DNA of 64,000 nucleotides from Cryobacterium gelidum (GTDB lineage: Bacteria; Actinomycetota; Actinomycetes; Actinomycetales; Microbacteriaceae), in the NCBI RefSeq assembly GCF_004403985.1, contig NZ_SOHL01000013.1:248001-312000 (forward strand), given 5' to 3'. Positions 50,770-59,091 of this stretch are shown here, one piece after another. A model generated the notes under the pieces. It was not told the origin of the DNA, did no database searches, and worked only from the letters and a program-made list of their open reading frames with translations. The position numbers and the translations under genes are program-made. Positions within the stretch are counted from its first letter, which is position 1. Every line of letters starts with the position of its first letter.

Positions 50770-53016
50770 TCAGGGGGTCGGCAGCGCTCGGAACCCACGC
50801 AGGCGCAGGCTGTTGGTCACCACGAAGACAGACGACAGGGCCATCGCGGCGCCCGCGATGAGTGGATTGAGCAGTCCGGCCATCGCGAGCGGAATCGCCG
50901 CGACGTTGTAGGCGAAGGCCCAGAACAGGTTGGCCTTGATCGTCGTCAGGGTGCGGCGAGACAGCCGGATGGCATCCGCTGCTGCGAGCAAATCGCTCCG
51001 CATGAGGGTGAGGTCGCTCGCTTCGATGGCCACGTCGGTACCCGTACCCATGGCAATGCCCAGGTCGGCCGTGGCGAGAGCGACCGCATCGTTCACGCCG
51101 TCCCCGACCATGGCGACCACGCGCCCCTGCGACTGCAGCTCGCGAATAACCCGAGCCTTGCCTTCGGGTAGCACCCCCGCGGTGACGTCGGTGATGCCGA
51201 CCTCGGCCGCGACACTCTCCGCCACGGCGAAATTGTCGCCGGTGACGAGCATGGGCGTCAGGCCCATCGCACGAAACTGAGCGATCGCACCGGCACTCGT
51301 GGGCTTGATCGTGTCGCCAACCGTGATTATTCCGCGCACCTTGCCCTCCCAGGCGACCATCACGGCCGTCCTGCCGCGCGTCTCGGCGGTGCTCATCATG
51401 GCCTGCAACTCGGTCGGCACGGTCAGGCTCCACCGCTCGATGAGCCACGCCGGTCGACCGACCAGAATCTGTCGCCCACCCACCGTCGCCTGCACTCCGA
51501 GCCCCTGCTCCGATAGAAACGCCGACGCGTCGGGCAACGCTCCCAGCCGGTCGCGGGCACCCGCGGTGATGGCGCGCGCGATCGGGTGCTCCGACCCGCT
51601 CTCTGCCGCCCCCGCCAGCAGCAGGAGCTCGTTTTCATCGCCACACTCGTGCACGTCGACGTTCGAGAGCGTCATACGCCCGGTGGTGACCGTGCCGGTC
51701 TTGTCGAGAACGATCGTGTCGACGCGGCGCGTGGATTCCAGAACCTGCGGTCCCTTGATCAGAATGCCGAGTTGGGCACCACGCCCGGTCCCCACCAGCA
51801 ACGCGGTCGGCGTGGCCAGCCCGAGCGCGCATGGGCAGGCAATGATAAGCGTCGCCACGGCTGCGGTGAACGCCATCGCAGCGCCCGCGCCGACCAGCAG
51901 CCAGCCGACCAGAGTGGCCAGGGCCAGCCCGATCACGATCGGCACGAACACGCCGGAGACCCGATCGGCCAGGCGCTGCACCTCGGCCTTGCCGGTCTGC
52001 GCCTGCTCCACCAGCCGGCCGATGTGGGCCAGCTCGGTATCGGCGCCGACCTGCGTCGCCCGCACCACGAGGCGCCCGCCGGAATTCAGGGTGGCGCCCA
52101 CAACGCTGTCGCCGGGCCCAACCTCGATCGGCACCGATTCGCCGGTGAGCAGGCTCGCATCGATAGCGGATGACCCATCAACGATCACCCCGTCGGTCGC
52201 GACCTTTTCCCCCGGTCGCACGACAAACTGGTCGCCGGCCACGAGCAGCGCGGTGCTGATGCGACTCTCCACGCCGTCTCGCAACAGCGTGGTCTCCTTC
52301 GCGCCGAGTTCGAGCAGTGCCTGCAGTGCCGCGCCGGAGTTGCGCTTGGCCCGCGCTTCCGCGTAGCGACCGGCCAGAATAAACACAGTGACAGCGGATG
52401 CCACCTCGAGATAGATCTCGTCGGTGCCGCTTCCCGGGGTGGCCGAGAAGGTGAAGCTCATGGTCATGCCGGCCATTCCGGCCATGCCGAAGAACAGGGC
52501 GTAGAGCGACCAGCCGAGGGCGGCGAGCACGCCGACGCTGACCAGGGTGTCCATGGTCGCGGCTCCGTGGCGGGCGTTCACCCAGGCTGCGCGGTGGAAT
52601 GGCCAGGCACCCCAGGTGGCGACGGGGGCCGCGAGGGTCAGGGCCAGCCACTGCCAGTTGTCGAACTGCAGCACGGGAATCATCGACAGGGCGGCGACCG
52701 GCAGGGTCAGCGCGGCTGACAACAGCAGACGTTGGCGCAGGGCCGACACCTCCAGCTCGGCGGCGTCGGGCACGCTGGAGTTCGGCGGAGTCGGCAGCGG
52801 CTGTACGGCCGTGTAACCGGTGGCTTCGATGGTCTTGATGGCATCGTCGACACTCGTGCCGGCGGGCACGAAGACGCTCGCCTTTTCGGTGGCGTAGTTG
52901 ACCGTGGCGGCGACCCCGGGCATCCGGTTGAGTTTCTTCTCGATGCGGGCCGCACAGGAGGTGCAGGTCATCCCCCCGACGAGGAGATCGACCTGCTGGC
53001 CGAGGTCTGAGGTCAT
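50770..53016 (-). CDS. copA: Copper-exporting P1B-type ATPase CopA
   Basis: 748 aa. An N-terminal heavy-metal domain has GMTCTSCAARIEK (Cys18, Cys21). Membrane helices follow with the ion-site motif ACPCALGLATPTAL near 400, the phosphorylation motif VLDKTGTVTTG, SGSEHPIARA with the P1B-specific HP dipeptide, and GDGVNDAVALATADLGIAMG. The usual proline of NDAPALA is valine here. The last helices carry NVAAIPLAMAG and MALSSVFVVTNSLRLR, which fits Cu(I) specificity. copZ ends where it starts (4-nt junction). Confidence 0.94.
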   Translation of the reverse strand: MTSDLGQQVDLLVGGMTCTSCAARIEKKLNRMPGVAATVNYATEKASVFVPAGTSVDDAIKTIEATGYTAVQPLPTPPNSSVPDAAELEVSALRQRLLLSAALTLPVAALSMIPVLQFDNWQWLALTLAAPVATWGAWPFHRAAWVNARHGAATMDTLVSVGVLAALGWSLYALFFGMAGMAGMTMSFTFSATPGSGTDEIYLEVASAVTVFILAGRYAEARAKRNSGAALQALLELGAKETTLLRDGVESRISTALLVAGDQFVVRPGEKVATDGVIVDGSSAIDASLLTGESVPIEVGPGDSVVGATLNSGGRLVVRATQVGADTELAHIGRLVEQAQTGKAEVQRLADRVSGVFVPIVIGLALATLVGWLLVGAGAAMAFTAAVATLIIACPCALGLATPTALLVGTGRGAQLGILIKGPQVLESTRRVDTIVLDKTGTVTTGRMTLSNVDVHECGDENELLLLAGAAESGSEHPIARAITAGARDRLGALPDASAFLSEQGLGVQATVGGRQILVGRPAWLIERWSLTVPTELQAMMSTAETRGRTAVMVAWEGKVRGIITVGDTIKPTSAGAIAQFRAMGLTPMLVTGDNFAVAESVAAEVGITDVTAGVLPEGKARVIRELQSQGRVVAMVGDGVNDAVALATADLGIAMGTGTDVAIEASDLTLMRSDLLAAADAIRLSRRTLTTIKANLFWAFAYNVAAIPLAMAGLLNPLIAGAAMALSSVFVVTNSLRLRGFRALPTP

Positions 53017-53240
53017 CAGGCCGCGGCGACCAGCTGGTAGCCCGCCTCCTCGACGGCTGCGGCGACCAGGGCGCGGTCCAACGTGTCGGCACTCGTGACG
53101 GTGACCTGCGAGGTGCCACCCTTGACCAGTTCCACGGTGACGTTTTCGGCACCCGCGATGAGGCCGATCTCTTCGGTCACGCTCGCGACGCAGTGGCCGC
53201 AGGTCATTCCGTCAACGCCGTAGGCGGTCGTGGTGCTCAT
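53016..53240 (-). CDS. copZ: Copper chaperone CopZ
   Basis: 74 aa heavy-metal-associated domain. GMTCGHCVASVTEEIG puts the Cu(I)-binding pair at Cys14 and Cys17. The ferredoxin-like fold continues to AAAVEEAGYQLV. It delivers copper to CopA. It is first in the copZ-copA unit and divergent from csoR, with two CsoR operators between them. Confidence 0.93.
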   Translation of the reverse strand: MSTTTAYGVDGMTCGHCVASVTEEIGLIAGAENVTVELVKGGTSQVTVTSADTLDRALVAAAVEEAGYQLVAAA

Positions 53241-53288
53241 GGTGGTACCTCACTGTCTTCTACCCTCGAATGGGCCTTCCTTCGAGCA

Positions 53289-53303
53289 TACCCCTTGGGG
53301 GTA
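53289..53303. promoter_or_regulatory. CsoR operator 1 (copZ side)
   Basis: TACCCC-TTG-GGGGTA. One of two CsoR-type sites between divergent copZA and csoR. The centres of the two are 29 bp apart. Confidence 0.75.
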
Positions 53304-53311
53304 CTGATCCC

Positions 53312-53338
53312 CTACTATACCCCGAGGGGGTACAGTAG
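53312..53338. promoter_or_regulatory. CsoR operator 2 (csoR side)
   Basis: CTACT-a-TACCCC-GAG-GGGGTA-c-AGTAG: a 27-bp palindrome with one mismatched pair. It lies 14 bp before the csoR ATG, so bound CsoR would block its own gene. Confidence 0.78.
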
Positions 53339-53352
53339 GAAACGGGGGATTC

Positions 53353-53694
53353 ATGAGCGACGCAGAGGACATTGTCATGCACGAGTCAGACCCGGCCGAG
53401 ACCCACGACGGCCCACACGGCTACATCTCGAACAAGGACGCCTACCTGAAACGCCTGCGCCGCATCGAGGGCCAAGCCCGCGGGCTGCAGGGCATGGTCA
53501 CCGACGACAAGTACTGCATCGACATTTTGACCCAGATCTCAGCCATGACGAGCGCTCTCGAATCGGTTGCTCTCGGCCTGCTCGACGACCACCTCAACCA
53601 CTGCGTGTTACACGCGGCCATGGCCGGTGGCACCGAAGCCGAGGCCAAGCTGCAGGAGGCATCGGCGGCCATCGCCCGGCTGGTGCGGTCCTGA
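53353..53694 (+). CDS. csoR: Copper-sensing repressor CsoR
   Basis: 113 aa. Cu(I) ligands Cys55, His80 and Cys84 are all present (KYCIDILTQISAM ... DDHLNHC), in contrast to the CstR-like paralogue at 48.3 kb. LKRLRRIEGQARGLQGMV is the DNA-contact helix. GGGGGA precedes the ATG. Copper binding releases it from the paired operators upstream and induces copZA and itself. Confidence 0.94.
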   Translation: MSDAEDIVMHESDPAETHDGPHGYISNKDAYLKRLRRIEGQARGLQGMVTDDKYCIDILTQISAMTSALESVALGLLDDHLNHCVLHAAMAGGTEAEAKLQEASAAIARLVRS

Positions 53695-53697
53695 AGA

Positions 53698-53714
53698 CCG
53701 GACCTTTGGCCCTA
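53698..53714 (+). promoter_or_regulatory. DosR-type box 1 (response regulator gene)
   Basis: CCGGACCTTTGGCCCTA, about 70 bp before the response regulator start. It shares GGCCCTA and the GGAC-type left half with boxes at 57187, 57235 and 58975. Confidence 0.7.
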
Positions 53715-53784
53715 GTCGCCGGTCACGGACGCACGCGACACTGAGAATACGTAAAGCCTGCGTGCTCATTCGGGAAGGACCACC

Positions 53785-54471
53785 ATGAACCCGCCGCACA
53801 GCGCGCCCCCGACGACAATGGAGGCGACCGCTGCCGACGCCATTCGCGTCTTCATTCTCGACGACCATGAACTGGTGCGCCGCGGCCTGCGTGAACTTCT
53901 CGAGGGTGAAGGTTTCAACGTCGTCGCCGACAGCGGCCTCGCAGCGGAAGCCACCGTCATGATTTTGCAGCTTCGCCCCGATGTGGCCATTCTCGACGCC
54001 CGCCTGCCCGACGGCACGGGCATCGAGGTCTGCCGCGACGTACGTTCGGTCAACCCCACCCAGCAGTGCCTCATCCTCACCAGCTACGACGACGAGCAGG
54101 CGCTGCGCGGTGCGGTGCTGGCGGGTGCGGCCGGCTACGTGTTGAAGGAGATTCGCAGTACCGACCTGCTCGGCAAGATCCAGCGCGCGGCCGCTGGGGA
54201 ATCCCTGTTCGATCCGACGCTCAAGGCGAGCATCATCGCCGGGCTGGCCGATCCGCAAGACGCCCGGCTCGCCTCACTCACCGCCCAGGAACGCAAAGTT
54301 CTCGACCTGATCGGCGACGGCCTGACCAACCGTGAAATCGGTAAGACCATGTTTCTGGCCGAGAAAACGGTCAAGAACTACGTGTCGTCGATGCTGGCGA
54401 AGCTGGATTTTCAGCGCCGAACCCAGGCTGCCGTGTACGTCGCGAAACGTGGAGACGAACACCCACGGTAA
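53785..54471 (+). CDS. DosR/DevR-like LuxR-family response regulator
   Basis: 228 aa. The receiver domain (20-135) has acidic Asp26/Asp27, phospho-acceptor Asp71 in AILDARLPDGTG, and Lys near 123 (YVLKEI). The NarL/LuxR helix-turn-helix (165-220) reads LTAQERKVLDLIGDGLTNRE and FLAEKTVKNYVSSMLAKL, nearly the same as mycobacterial DosR. It would bind the DosR-type boxes in this region and switch on the hypoxia/NO genes. GGAAGGA precedes the ATG. Its last 101 bp overlap the kinase gene on the other strand. Confidence 0.92.
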   Translation: MNPPHSAPPTTMEATAADAIRVFILDDHELVRRGLRELLEGEGFNVVADSGLAAEATVMILQLRPDVAILDARLPDGTGIEVCRDVRSVNPTQQCLILTSYDDEQALRGAVLAGAAGYVLKEIRSTDLLGKIQRAAAGESLFDPTLKASIIAGLADPQDARLASLTAQERKVLDLIGDGLTNREIGKTMFLAEKTVKNYVSSMLAKLDFQRRTQAAVYVAKRGDEHPR

Positions 54472-56152
54472 CCTCCGGCACCGGCACCGACCAGCGCAAC
54501 CGCGTTCCCTCGCCCAAAACGCTGCGCACCGAGAACTTTCCGCCGAGCAGCGTCGCGCGCTCCTTGAGGTTGTCGAGGCCGCTGCGCCGGATGGGTTTAA
54601 TGAACCCGCAGCCGTTGTCGGCGATGACAAGTTTGATGCGATCAGTGTCGGCGTCGACCGAGATGTCGATCGCGCTCGCCTGGGAATGCCGCGCAGCATT
54701 GCTGAGCCCCTCCGAGATGACCGCGAGCAGGCTGCTGCTCAGGTCATCAGCGAGCGGCGCGTCGATCGGCCCTGACAAGCGGATGCGCGGCGCATACGAC
54801 AGACTCGCCGCGCCCTCCTTGATCACGGTCAGAATGCGGCTGCTGAGCGTGCCGGTGTCCTGCGCCATGCCGCGCAGCGAATAGATCGTGTCGCGCAACT
54901 CGCGGATGGTGTCATCGAGCTCGGTGGTGACGGCGTTGATGCGGTCGAGCGCTACGGAATCGTTGGTGAACCGTCGCAAACTCTGTATGCTCAGCCCGGC
55001 GGCGAATAGCCGCTGAATGACCAGGTCGTGCAGGTCGCGGGCGATGCGGTCGCGGTCACCGAGCACGGCCTGCTCTTCGCGCATGCGATGCACCGAGGCC
55101 AGTTCCAGGGCGAGCGACACCTGGGTACCGAATACCGCGCTCATCTCCACATCGGTGAGGCTGTATCCAGTGGATGCGGGTGCGCGCGACAGCAAGATGA
55201 CTCCCTGCCCGTCGCCGGCCGGGCCCAGGGCAGCAATGAGCGTGGAACCCAACTGCGACCACTGGGCAGCCGAGCCGGGCGCGGTATCCGCGCTCTGCAG
55301 GGGCGGGCGGGCGAGTGTGACGGACCGGCCGGTAGCCTGCAGCTCGCGCAGAACGCCGGGCTGCAGCAGTACGGTCGCGCCGACCAGCGCCGCGGCGGTC
55401 GTGGCAGCTGCAGTGCCAGCAATGCCAGCAGTGCTGGTGCCGGCCGCGGCCGCACAGTAGAGGCTGTCGTCGGTGGGAAACCCGATCACGGCCAGTTCGG
55501 CGCCCGACGCCGCGAGTACCCGCTGAACGACGAGATTGAGACCGTCGCCGTCCCCGTCGACCGGTCGCAGCAGGTCGCGGCCCATCGCAGCGACCGCTTC
55601 GAGCCAACCTGAGCGGGCACGGGACTCATCGTAGAGACGAGCGTTCTCGATCGTGACGCCGGCAGCCGCGGCGAGCGCGACGGCCAGTTCCTGGTCTTCG
55701 TCCGTGAAGTCGCCGCCACCTTCTTTCTCGGTGAGATAAAGGTTGCCGAAGACCGTGTCGCGCACCCGCACCGGAACGCCGAGAAACGACTTCATCGGCA
55801 GGTGATGTGCGGGAAAGCCGAAGGAGTCCGGGTGATCGTGCAGATCGTGCAGGCGAAGGGGATGGGGTTCGCGAATGAGCAGGCCGAGCACGCCGTGCCC
55901 GACCGGCAGGGCGCCGATCTGACGAATCGTCTCCTGGTCAAAGCCCACGGTGACGAAGTGGCTGAGTGCCTGGTCGGGGCCGATCACGCCGAGGGCGCCG
56001 AAACGGGCCTGCACGAGCTGGCAGGCCGCCGTGACGACGCGTTCGAGCACCGCTTCGAGGCTGAGGTCTTCAGCCACCGATACGACAGCGTCGAGCAGGC
56101 CGCGCATGCGTTCCTGGGTGAGGGCAAGTTCGGTGGCGGTCTGATCCGTCAT
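54371..56152 (-). CDS. DosS/DevS-like GAF sensor histidine kinase
   Basis: 593 aa soluble kinase. GAF-A covers about 25-175 with FGFPAHHLPMKSFLGVPVRV, a histidine pair (116/117) in the loop that in DosS carries the heme ligand (from memory of the family). GAF-B covers about 190-375. The dimerisation/phospho-acceptor site is DRDRIARDLHDLVIQRLFAAG and the ATPase domain carries EGLSNAARHS, ADNGCGF and GLDNLKERATLLGG. Redox, oxygen or NO sensing is likely. The C-terminal about 30 residues after RWSVPVPE are non-conserved and lie antisense to the response regulator gene. Confidence 0.91.
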   Translation of the reverse strand: MTDQTATELALTQERMRGLLDAVVSVAEDLSLEAVLERVVTAACQLVQARFGALGVIGPDQALSHFVTVGFDQETIRQIGALPVGHGVLGLLIREPHPLRLHDLHDHPDSFGFPAHHLPMKSFLGVPVRVRDTVFGNLYLTEKEGGGDFTDEDQELAVALAAAAGVTIENARLYDESRARSGWLEAVAAMGRDLLRPVDGDGDGLNLVVQRVLAASGAELAVIGFPTDDSLYCAAAAGTSTAGIAGTAAATTAAALVGATVLLQPGVLRELQATGRSVTLARPPLQSADTAPGSAAQWSQLGSTLIAALGPAGDGQGVILLSRAPASTGYSLTDVEMSAVFGTQVSLALELASVHRMREEQAVLGDRDRIARDLHDLVIQRLFAAGLSIQSLRRFTNDSVALDRINAVTTELDDTIRELRDTIYSLRGMAQDTGTLSSRILTVIKEGAASLSYAPRIRLSGPIDAPLADDLSSSLLAVISEGLSNAARHSQASAIDISVDADTDRIKLVIADNGCGFIKPIRRSGLDNLKERATLLGGKFSVRSVLGEGTRLRWSVPVPEVTVGVRLHVSRRTRQPGFGAENPASPASTTRSS

Positions 56153-56218
56153 CGTCCTCCCCCACCCTCAGCGTGCCATCTGGTGTTCTCACCTTGGCAC
56201 GACTGGGTGGTGATGACC

Positions 56219-57073
56219 CTACTTCCGGCTGGTTCTGGTGACAATCGTCGGGCAGGTGATGTGCAGTAGCACCTCGTGGCTGACCGAACCCATCAGCAGG
56301 CGCTGCAGCGAGCCCCGGCCCCGGCTGCCGACCACCAGCATCTGGGCATGCTGGGCCGCGGCGACGAGCGCGCGGGCTGGCGATTCGTCGGTCTCGAGAA
56401 CCTGATGCACCACGAGGTCGGGGTAACGCGCGGTGAGACCGGCCACGGATTGGGCGAGCACGACGCGTTCTTCGTCCATGCGCTCGGTCACGGCGTCGGC
56501 CGGAATTCTGCGCAGCACACGACGGTTCGGCAGGTGTACCGCGTAAAGGGCGTACAAATCCTGGCCGGTGCGGTCGGCCTCGGCGGCGGCGAACGTCACT
56601 GCGGCGATCGAATCGGCCGACCCGTCGACGCCGACGTAGATGCCGGAGCGCACGGTTTCGGGCAACGAGGGGATAACGGCGACGGGACAGGCAGCCAGCG
56701 CGGCAATCTGCAGGCTCACGCTGCCAAACAATTCGCCCTCAACCCGGCCCTTGCGGTCTGTGCCCACAACGATGAGGTCGGCGTCTTTGGACAGCTCGCT
56801 GAGCACGCGCGGGGCGCTGCCGGTGCGAAGGTCGGTGCGGGTGGCCACGGCGGGGGCCAGAGTTGCGGCGCGGGCTCCGGCCTCGGTGAGCAGTTTCTTC
56901 TCGGCGTCGAGAATGGAGTCGTAGTAGCCGTAGCCGTCGGCCAGCCAGGTTTCGTACACGGTGTGCACGAGGGTCACCGCGCTTTTGACGCTGTCGGCCC
57001 GGGCCATGGCCCAGGCGAGGGCGGTCTCGCCGGCAGCCGATTCGTCGATGCCGACCACAATCATCCGGTTCAT
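56219..57073 (-). CDS. Dual-domain universal stress protein
   Basis: 284 aa with two tandem USP domains (about 1-140 and 145-284). MIVVGIDESAAGETALAWAM opens the first, SGIYVGVDGSADSIAAVTFA the second. VVGSRGRGSLQRLLMGSVSH carries the full ATP-binding motif, while the first domain has a partial one (VVGTDRKGRVEGELFGSVS). This is the type induced by DosR in mycobacteria. The ATG at 57073 gives the conserved N-terminus. A DosR-type box lies 114 bp upstream. Confidence 0.93.
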   Translation of the reverse strand: MNRMIVVGIDESAAGETALAWAMARADSVKSAVTLVHTVYETWLADGYGYYDSILDAEKKLLTEAGARAATLAPAVATRTDLRTGSAPRVLSELSKDADLIVVGTDRKGRVEGELFGSVSLQIAALAACPVAVIPSLPETVRSGIYVGVDGSADSIAAVTFAAAEADRTGQDLYALYAVHLPNRRVLRRIPADAVTERMDEERVVLAQSVAGLTARYPDLVVHQVLETDESPARALVAAAQHAQMLVVGSRGRGSLQRLLMGSVSHEVLLHITCPTIVTRTSRK

Positions 57074-57186
57074 TGCTCTACCTCGATCTGAATCAGTGGT
57101 CGCAGCAGTGGAGTCCCCCGCTACGGGTGAGGAGCTGCTGCCCCATCGCCTTGACGCCATCCTGTCAGCCGACAGCGCGAACGCCT

Positions 57187-57203
57187 AGGGCCGGAAGTCC
57201 CGA
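57187..57203 (-). promoter_or_regulatory. DosR-type box 2 (universal stress protein)
   Basis: On the minus strand CGGGACTTCCGGCCCTA, pointing at the USP gene. Fits the consensus derived from all four boxes. Confidence 0.75.
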
Positions 57204-57234
57204 TTAGGTGCCCAATCCGCGGTCTCGGCCCAAC

Positions 57235-57251
57235 GGGACTTTTGGCCCTAG
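57235..57251 (+). promoter_or_regulatory. DosR-type box 3 (zinc alcohol dehydrogenase)
   Basis: CGGGACTTTTGGCCCTA, the best match to the mycobacterial DosR motif (GGGACTWWAGTCCC-like), 78 bp before the dehydrogenase start. Confidence 0.8.
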
Positions 57252-57316
57252 TCGCACCGGCCCGCCGGTCGTATCGTACTTGTGACGGGCCGCTTGCCCG
57301 CCCACATTCGCGAATC

Positions 57317-57322
57317 AAGGAG
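57317..57322 (+). promoter_or_regulatory. Ribosome-binding site that fixes the ADH start
   Basis: AAGGAG is followed directly by ATG (57323), too close for use, and then by GTG at 57329 with a 6-nt spacer. The GTG is therefore the probable start. Confidence 0.6.
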
Positions 57323-57328
57323 ATGCCC

Positions 57329-58384
57329 GTGAAGGCACTGGTGTACGGCGGCCCCGGTCTGAAGAGCTGGACCGATGTTCCCGATCCGACCCTGCAGAAG
57401 TCGACCGATGCGATCGTGCGGGTGGACACCACCACGATCTGCGGCACCGACCTGCATATTCTCAAGGGCGACGTTCCCGCCGTCACGGTCGGGCGCATCC
57501 TGGGCCACGAAGGTGTCGGTACCATCACCGAGCTCGGCTCCTCCGTGAGCAACCTGAAGGTCGGCGACCGGGTCATCATCTCCTGCATCAAGAGCTGTGG
57601 CCACTGCAGCAATTGCGCAAACGGACTCTACTCGCACTGTCTGGGCGACGAGGGTGCCTCCGGCATCGGCTGGGTCTTCGGACACCTCATCGACGGCACC
57701 CAGGCTGAGTTCGTGCGCGTGCCCTACGCCGATAATTCCCTGCACAAGCTGCCCGAGGGCGTAAGTGACGACCAGGGCGTCATGCTCAGCGATATTCTGC
57801 CGACCGGTTTTGAGATCGGCGTGCAGTACGGCCGGGTCAAGCCCGGCGATGTCGTCGCTGTGATCGGCGCCGGTCCGGTCGGGCTCGCCGCTATCGCCAC
57901 CGCGGGCCTGTACGGCGCCGCGACCATCATCGCGATCGATCTCGACCACAACCGCCTCGAGCGGGCCCGCGACTTCGGCGCTACCGACACGGTCGTTTCC
58001 GGTGCCGCCGACTGGAAGGAACAGGTTTTGGCACTCACCGACGGCGCGGGCGTCGACGTGGCCATCGAGGCCGTCGGCATTCCGCAGACCTTCACCATGG
58101 CCACCGAGATCGTGCGCCCGGGCGGCAACGTCGCCAACGTCGGCGTGCACGGCAAGCCGGTCGACCTGCACCTCGAAAACCTGTGGATTCAGAACATCAC
58201 CATCAGCATGGGCCTGGTCAACGCCAACACCACGAAGATGCTGCTGAAGCTCGTAGCGAGCAAGAAGCTGCCGGCCGAAAAACTGGCCACGCACCACTTC
58301 AGCTTCGACCAGTTTCTCGAGGCCTACGACACTTTTGGTCGCGCGAGCGAAACCAAGGCGCTCAAGGTCATCATTTCCCGCTAG
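57329..58384 (+). CDS. Zinc-dependent alcohol dehydrogenase
   Basis: 351 aa medium-chain dehydrogenase. Catalytic zinc ligands are in CGTDLH and GHEGVG. Structural zinc ligands are the four Cys in CGHCSNCANGLYSHC. The NAD loop is VIGAGPVGLAAIATAG. It oxidises or reduces small alcohols/aldehydes. It sits in the DosR-type cluster, so regenerating NAD under low oxygen is a possible role. The GTG at 57329 is used (see the RBS entry). The flavodoxin gene follows after 25 nt. Confidence 0.93.
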   Translation: MKALVYGGPGLKSWTDVPDPTLQKSTDAIVRVDTTTICGTDLHILKGDVPAVTVGRILGHEGVGTITELGSSVSNLKVGDRVIISCIKSCGHCSNCANGLYSHCLGDEGASGIGWVFGHLIDGTQAEFVRVPYADNSLHKLPEGVSDDQGVMLSDILPTGFEIGVQYGRVKPGDVVAVIGAGPVGLAAIATAGLYGAATIIAIDLDHNRLERARDFGATDTVVSGAADWKEQVLALTDGAGVDVAIEAVGIPQTFTMATEIVRPGGNVANVGVHGKPVDLHLENLWIQNITISMGLVNANTTKMLLKLVASKKLPAEKLATHHFSFDQFLEAYDTFGRASETKALKVIISR

Positions 58385-58409
58385 CTCTCGTCGCTCTTCT
58401 GGAGGTTCC

Positions 58410-58979
58410 ATGCGCGCCCTGATCGTCTACGAATCGATGTACGGCAATACCCGTCTCATCGCCGAGGCGATCGGGCGTGGCCTGGCCCCCGCCGAGGTGA
58501 TCCTCGTACCCACCACTCAGGCCGCGGGGGTGGACCTGTCGCAGGTCGACCTGCTCGTGGTCGGCAGCCCCACCCACGTGCACGGCATGAGTCGGCCGCG
58601 TACCCGCCAGGGCGCCATCGACGCCGCGGTCACGCCCCAGCGCACCCTTCACCTCGAAGCGGATGCCGCCGGTACCGGCGTGCGCGAATGGCTCGCGCCC
58701 CTGAGCGGGCTGGTCTGCCGCGCTGCGGCGTTTGACACCCGGCAGGAGGGTCCGATCCTGCTGACCGGGCACGCGGCCAAGAGCATTGGCAAGGACCTGC
58801 TCGAAGCGGGCGCCGATCTCGTCGCCGACGCAATGAGTTTTCTGGTGACCAAGAGCACGGTTCTGGTGCCGGGTGAGGTGCGCCGCGCCGAAGCCTGGGG
58901 CGCCATGCTCCTCAAGCAGGTGACAGCCCCGCCGCGGCATCCGCCGGTCGACACGGGATTAATCACAATCGCGACGTGA
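58410..58979 (+). CDS. Flavodoxin-like protein
   Basis: 189 aa. ALIVYESMYGNTRLIAEAIG (3-22) is the FMN-phosphate loop, and LLVVGSPTHVHGMSRPRTRQ (about 49-68) is the second flavin loop. AKSIGKDLLEAGADLV lies in the C-terminal half. It is likely an FMN electron carrier or quinone/heme-oxygenase-type flavodoxin under low oxygen. GGAGG precedes the ATG. Its stop codon lies inside DosR-type box 4. Confidence 0.9.
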   Translation: MRALIVYESMYGNTRLIAEAIGRGLAPAEVILVPTTQAAGVDLSQVDLLVVGSPTHVHGMSRPRTRQGAIDAAVTPQRTLHLEADAAGTGVREWLAPLSGLVCRAAAFDTRQEGPILLTGHAAKSIGKDLLEAGADLVADAMSFLVTKSTVLVPGEVRRAEAWGAMLLKQVTAPPRHPPVDTGLITIAT

Positions 58980-58991
58980 CTTAAGGCCCTA
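58975..58991 (+). promoter_or_regulatory. DosR-type box 4 (second dual USP)
   Basis: CGTGACTTAAGGCCCTA overlaps the end of the flavodoxin gene, about 100 bp before the USP start. GGCCCTA is kept exactly. Confidence 0.7.
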
Positions 58992-59091
58992 CTCCGGCGC
59001 GCCGGCCGCGGCTAGCGTGAAGAACAATCGTTACTGACGGTCGCGACATTTCCACTCGCTGCCCGGCACCACAGAAGGGATGGAGCTCATG

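Noticed and set aside
56200-56225. A fifth DosR-type box before the kinase gene (ATGACCCTACTTCC)
   Set aside because: It lacks the GGCCCTA half and the spacing of the other four.
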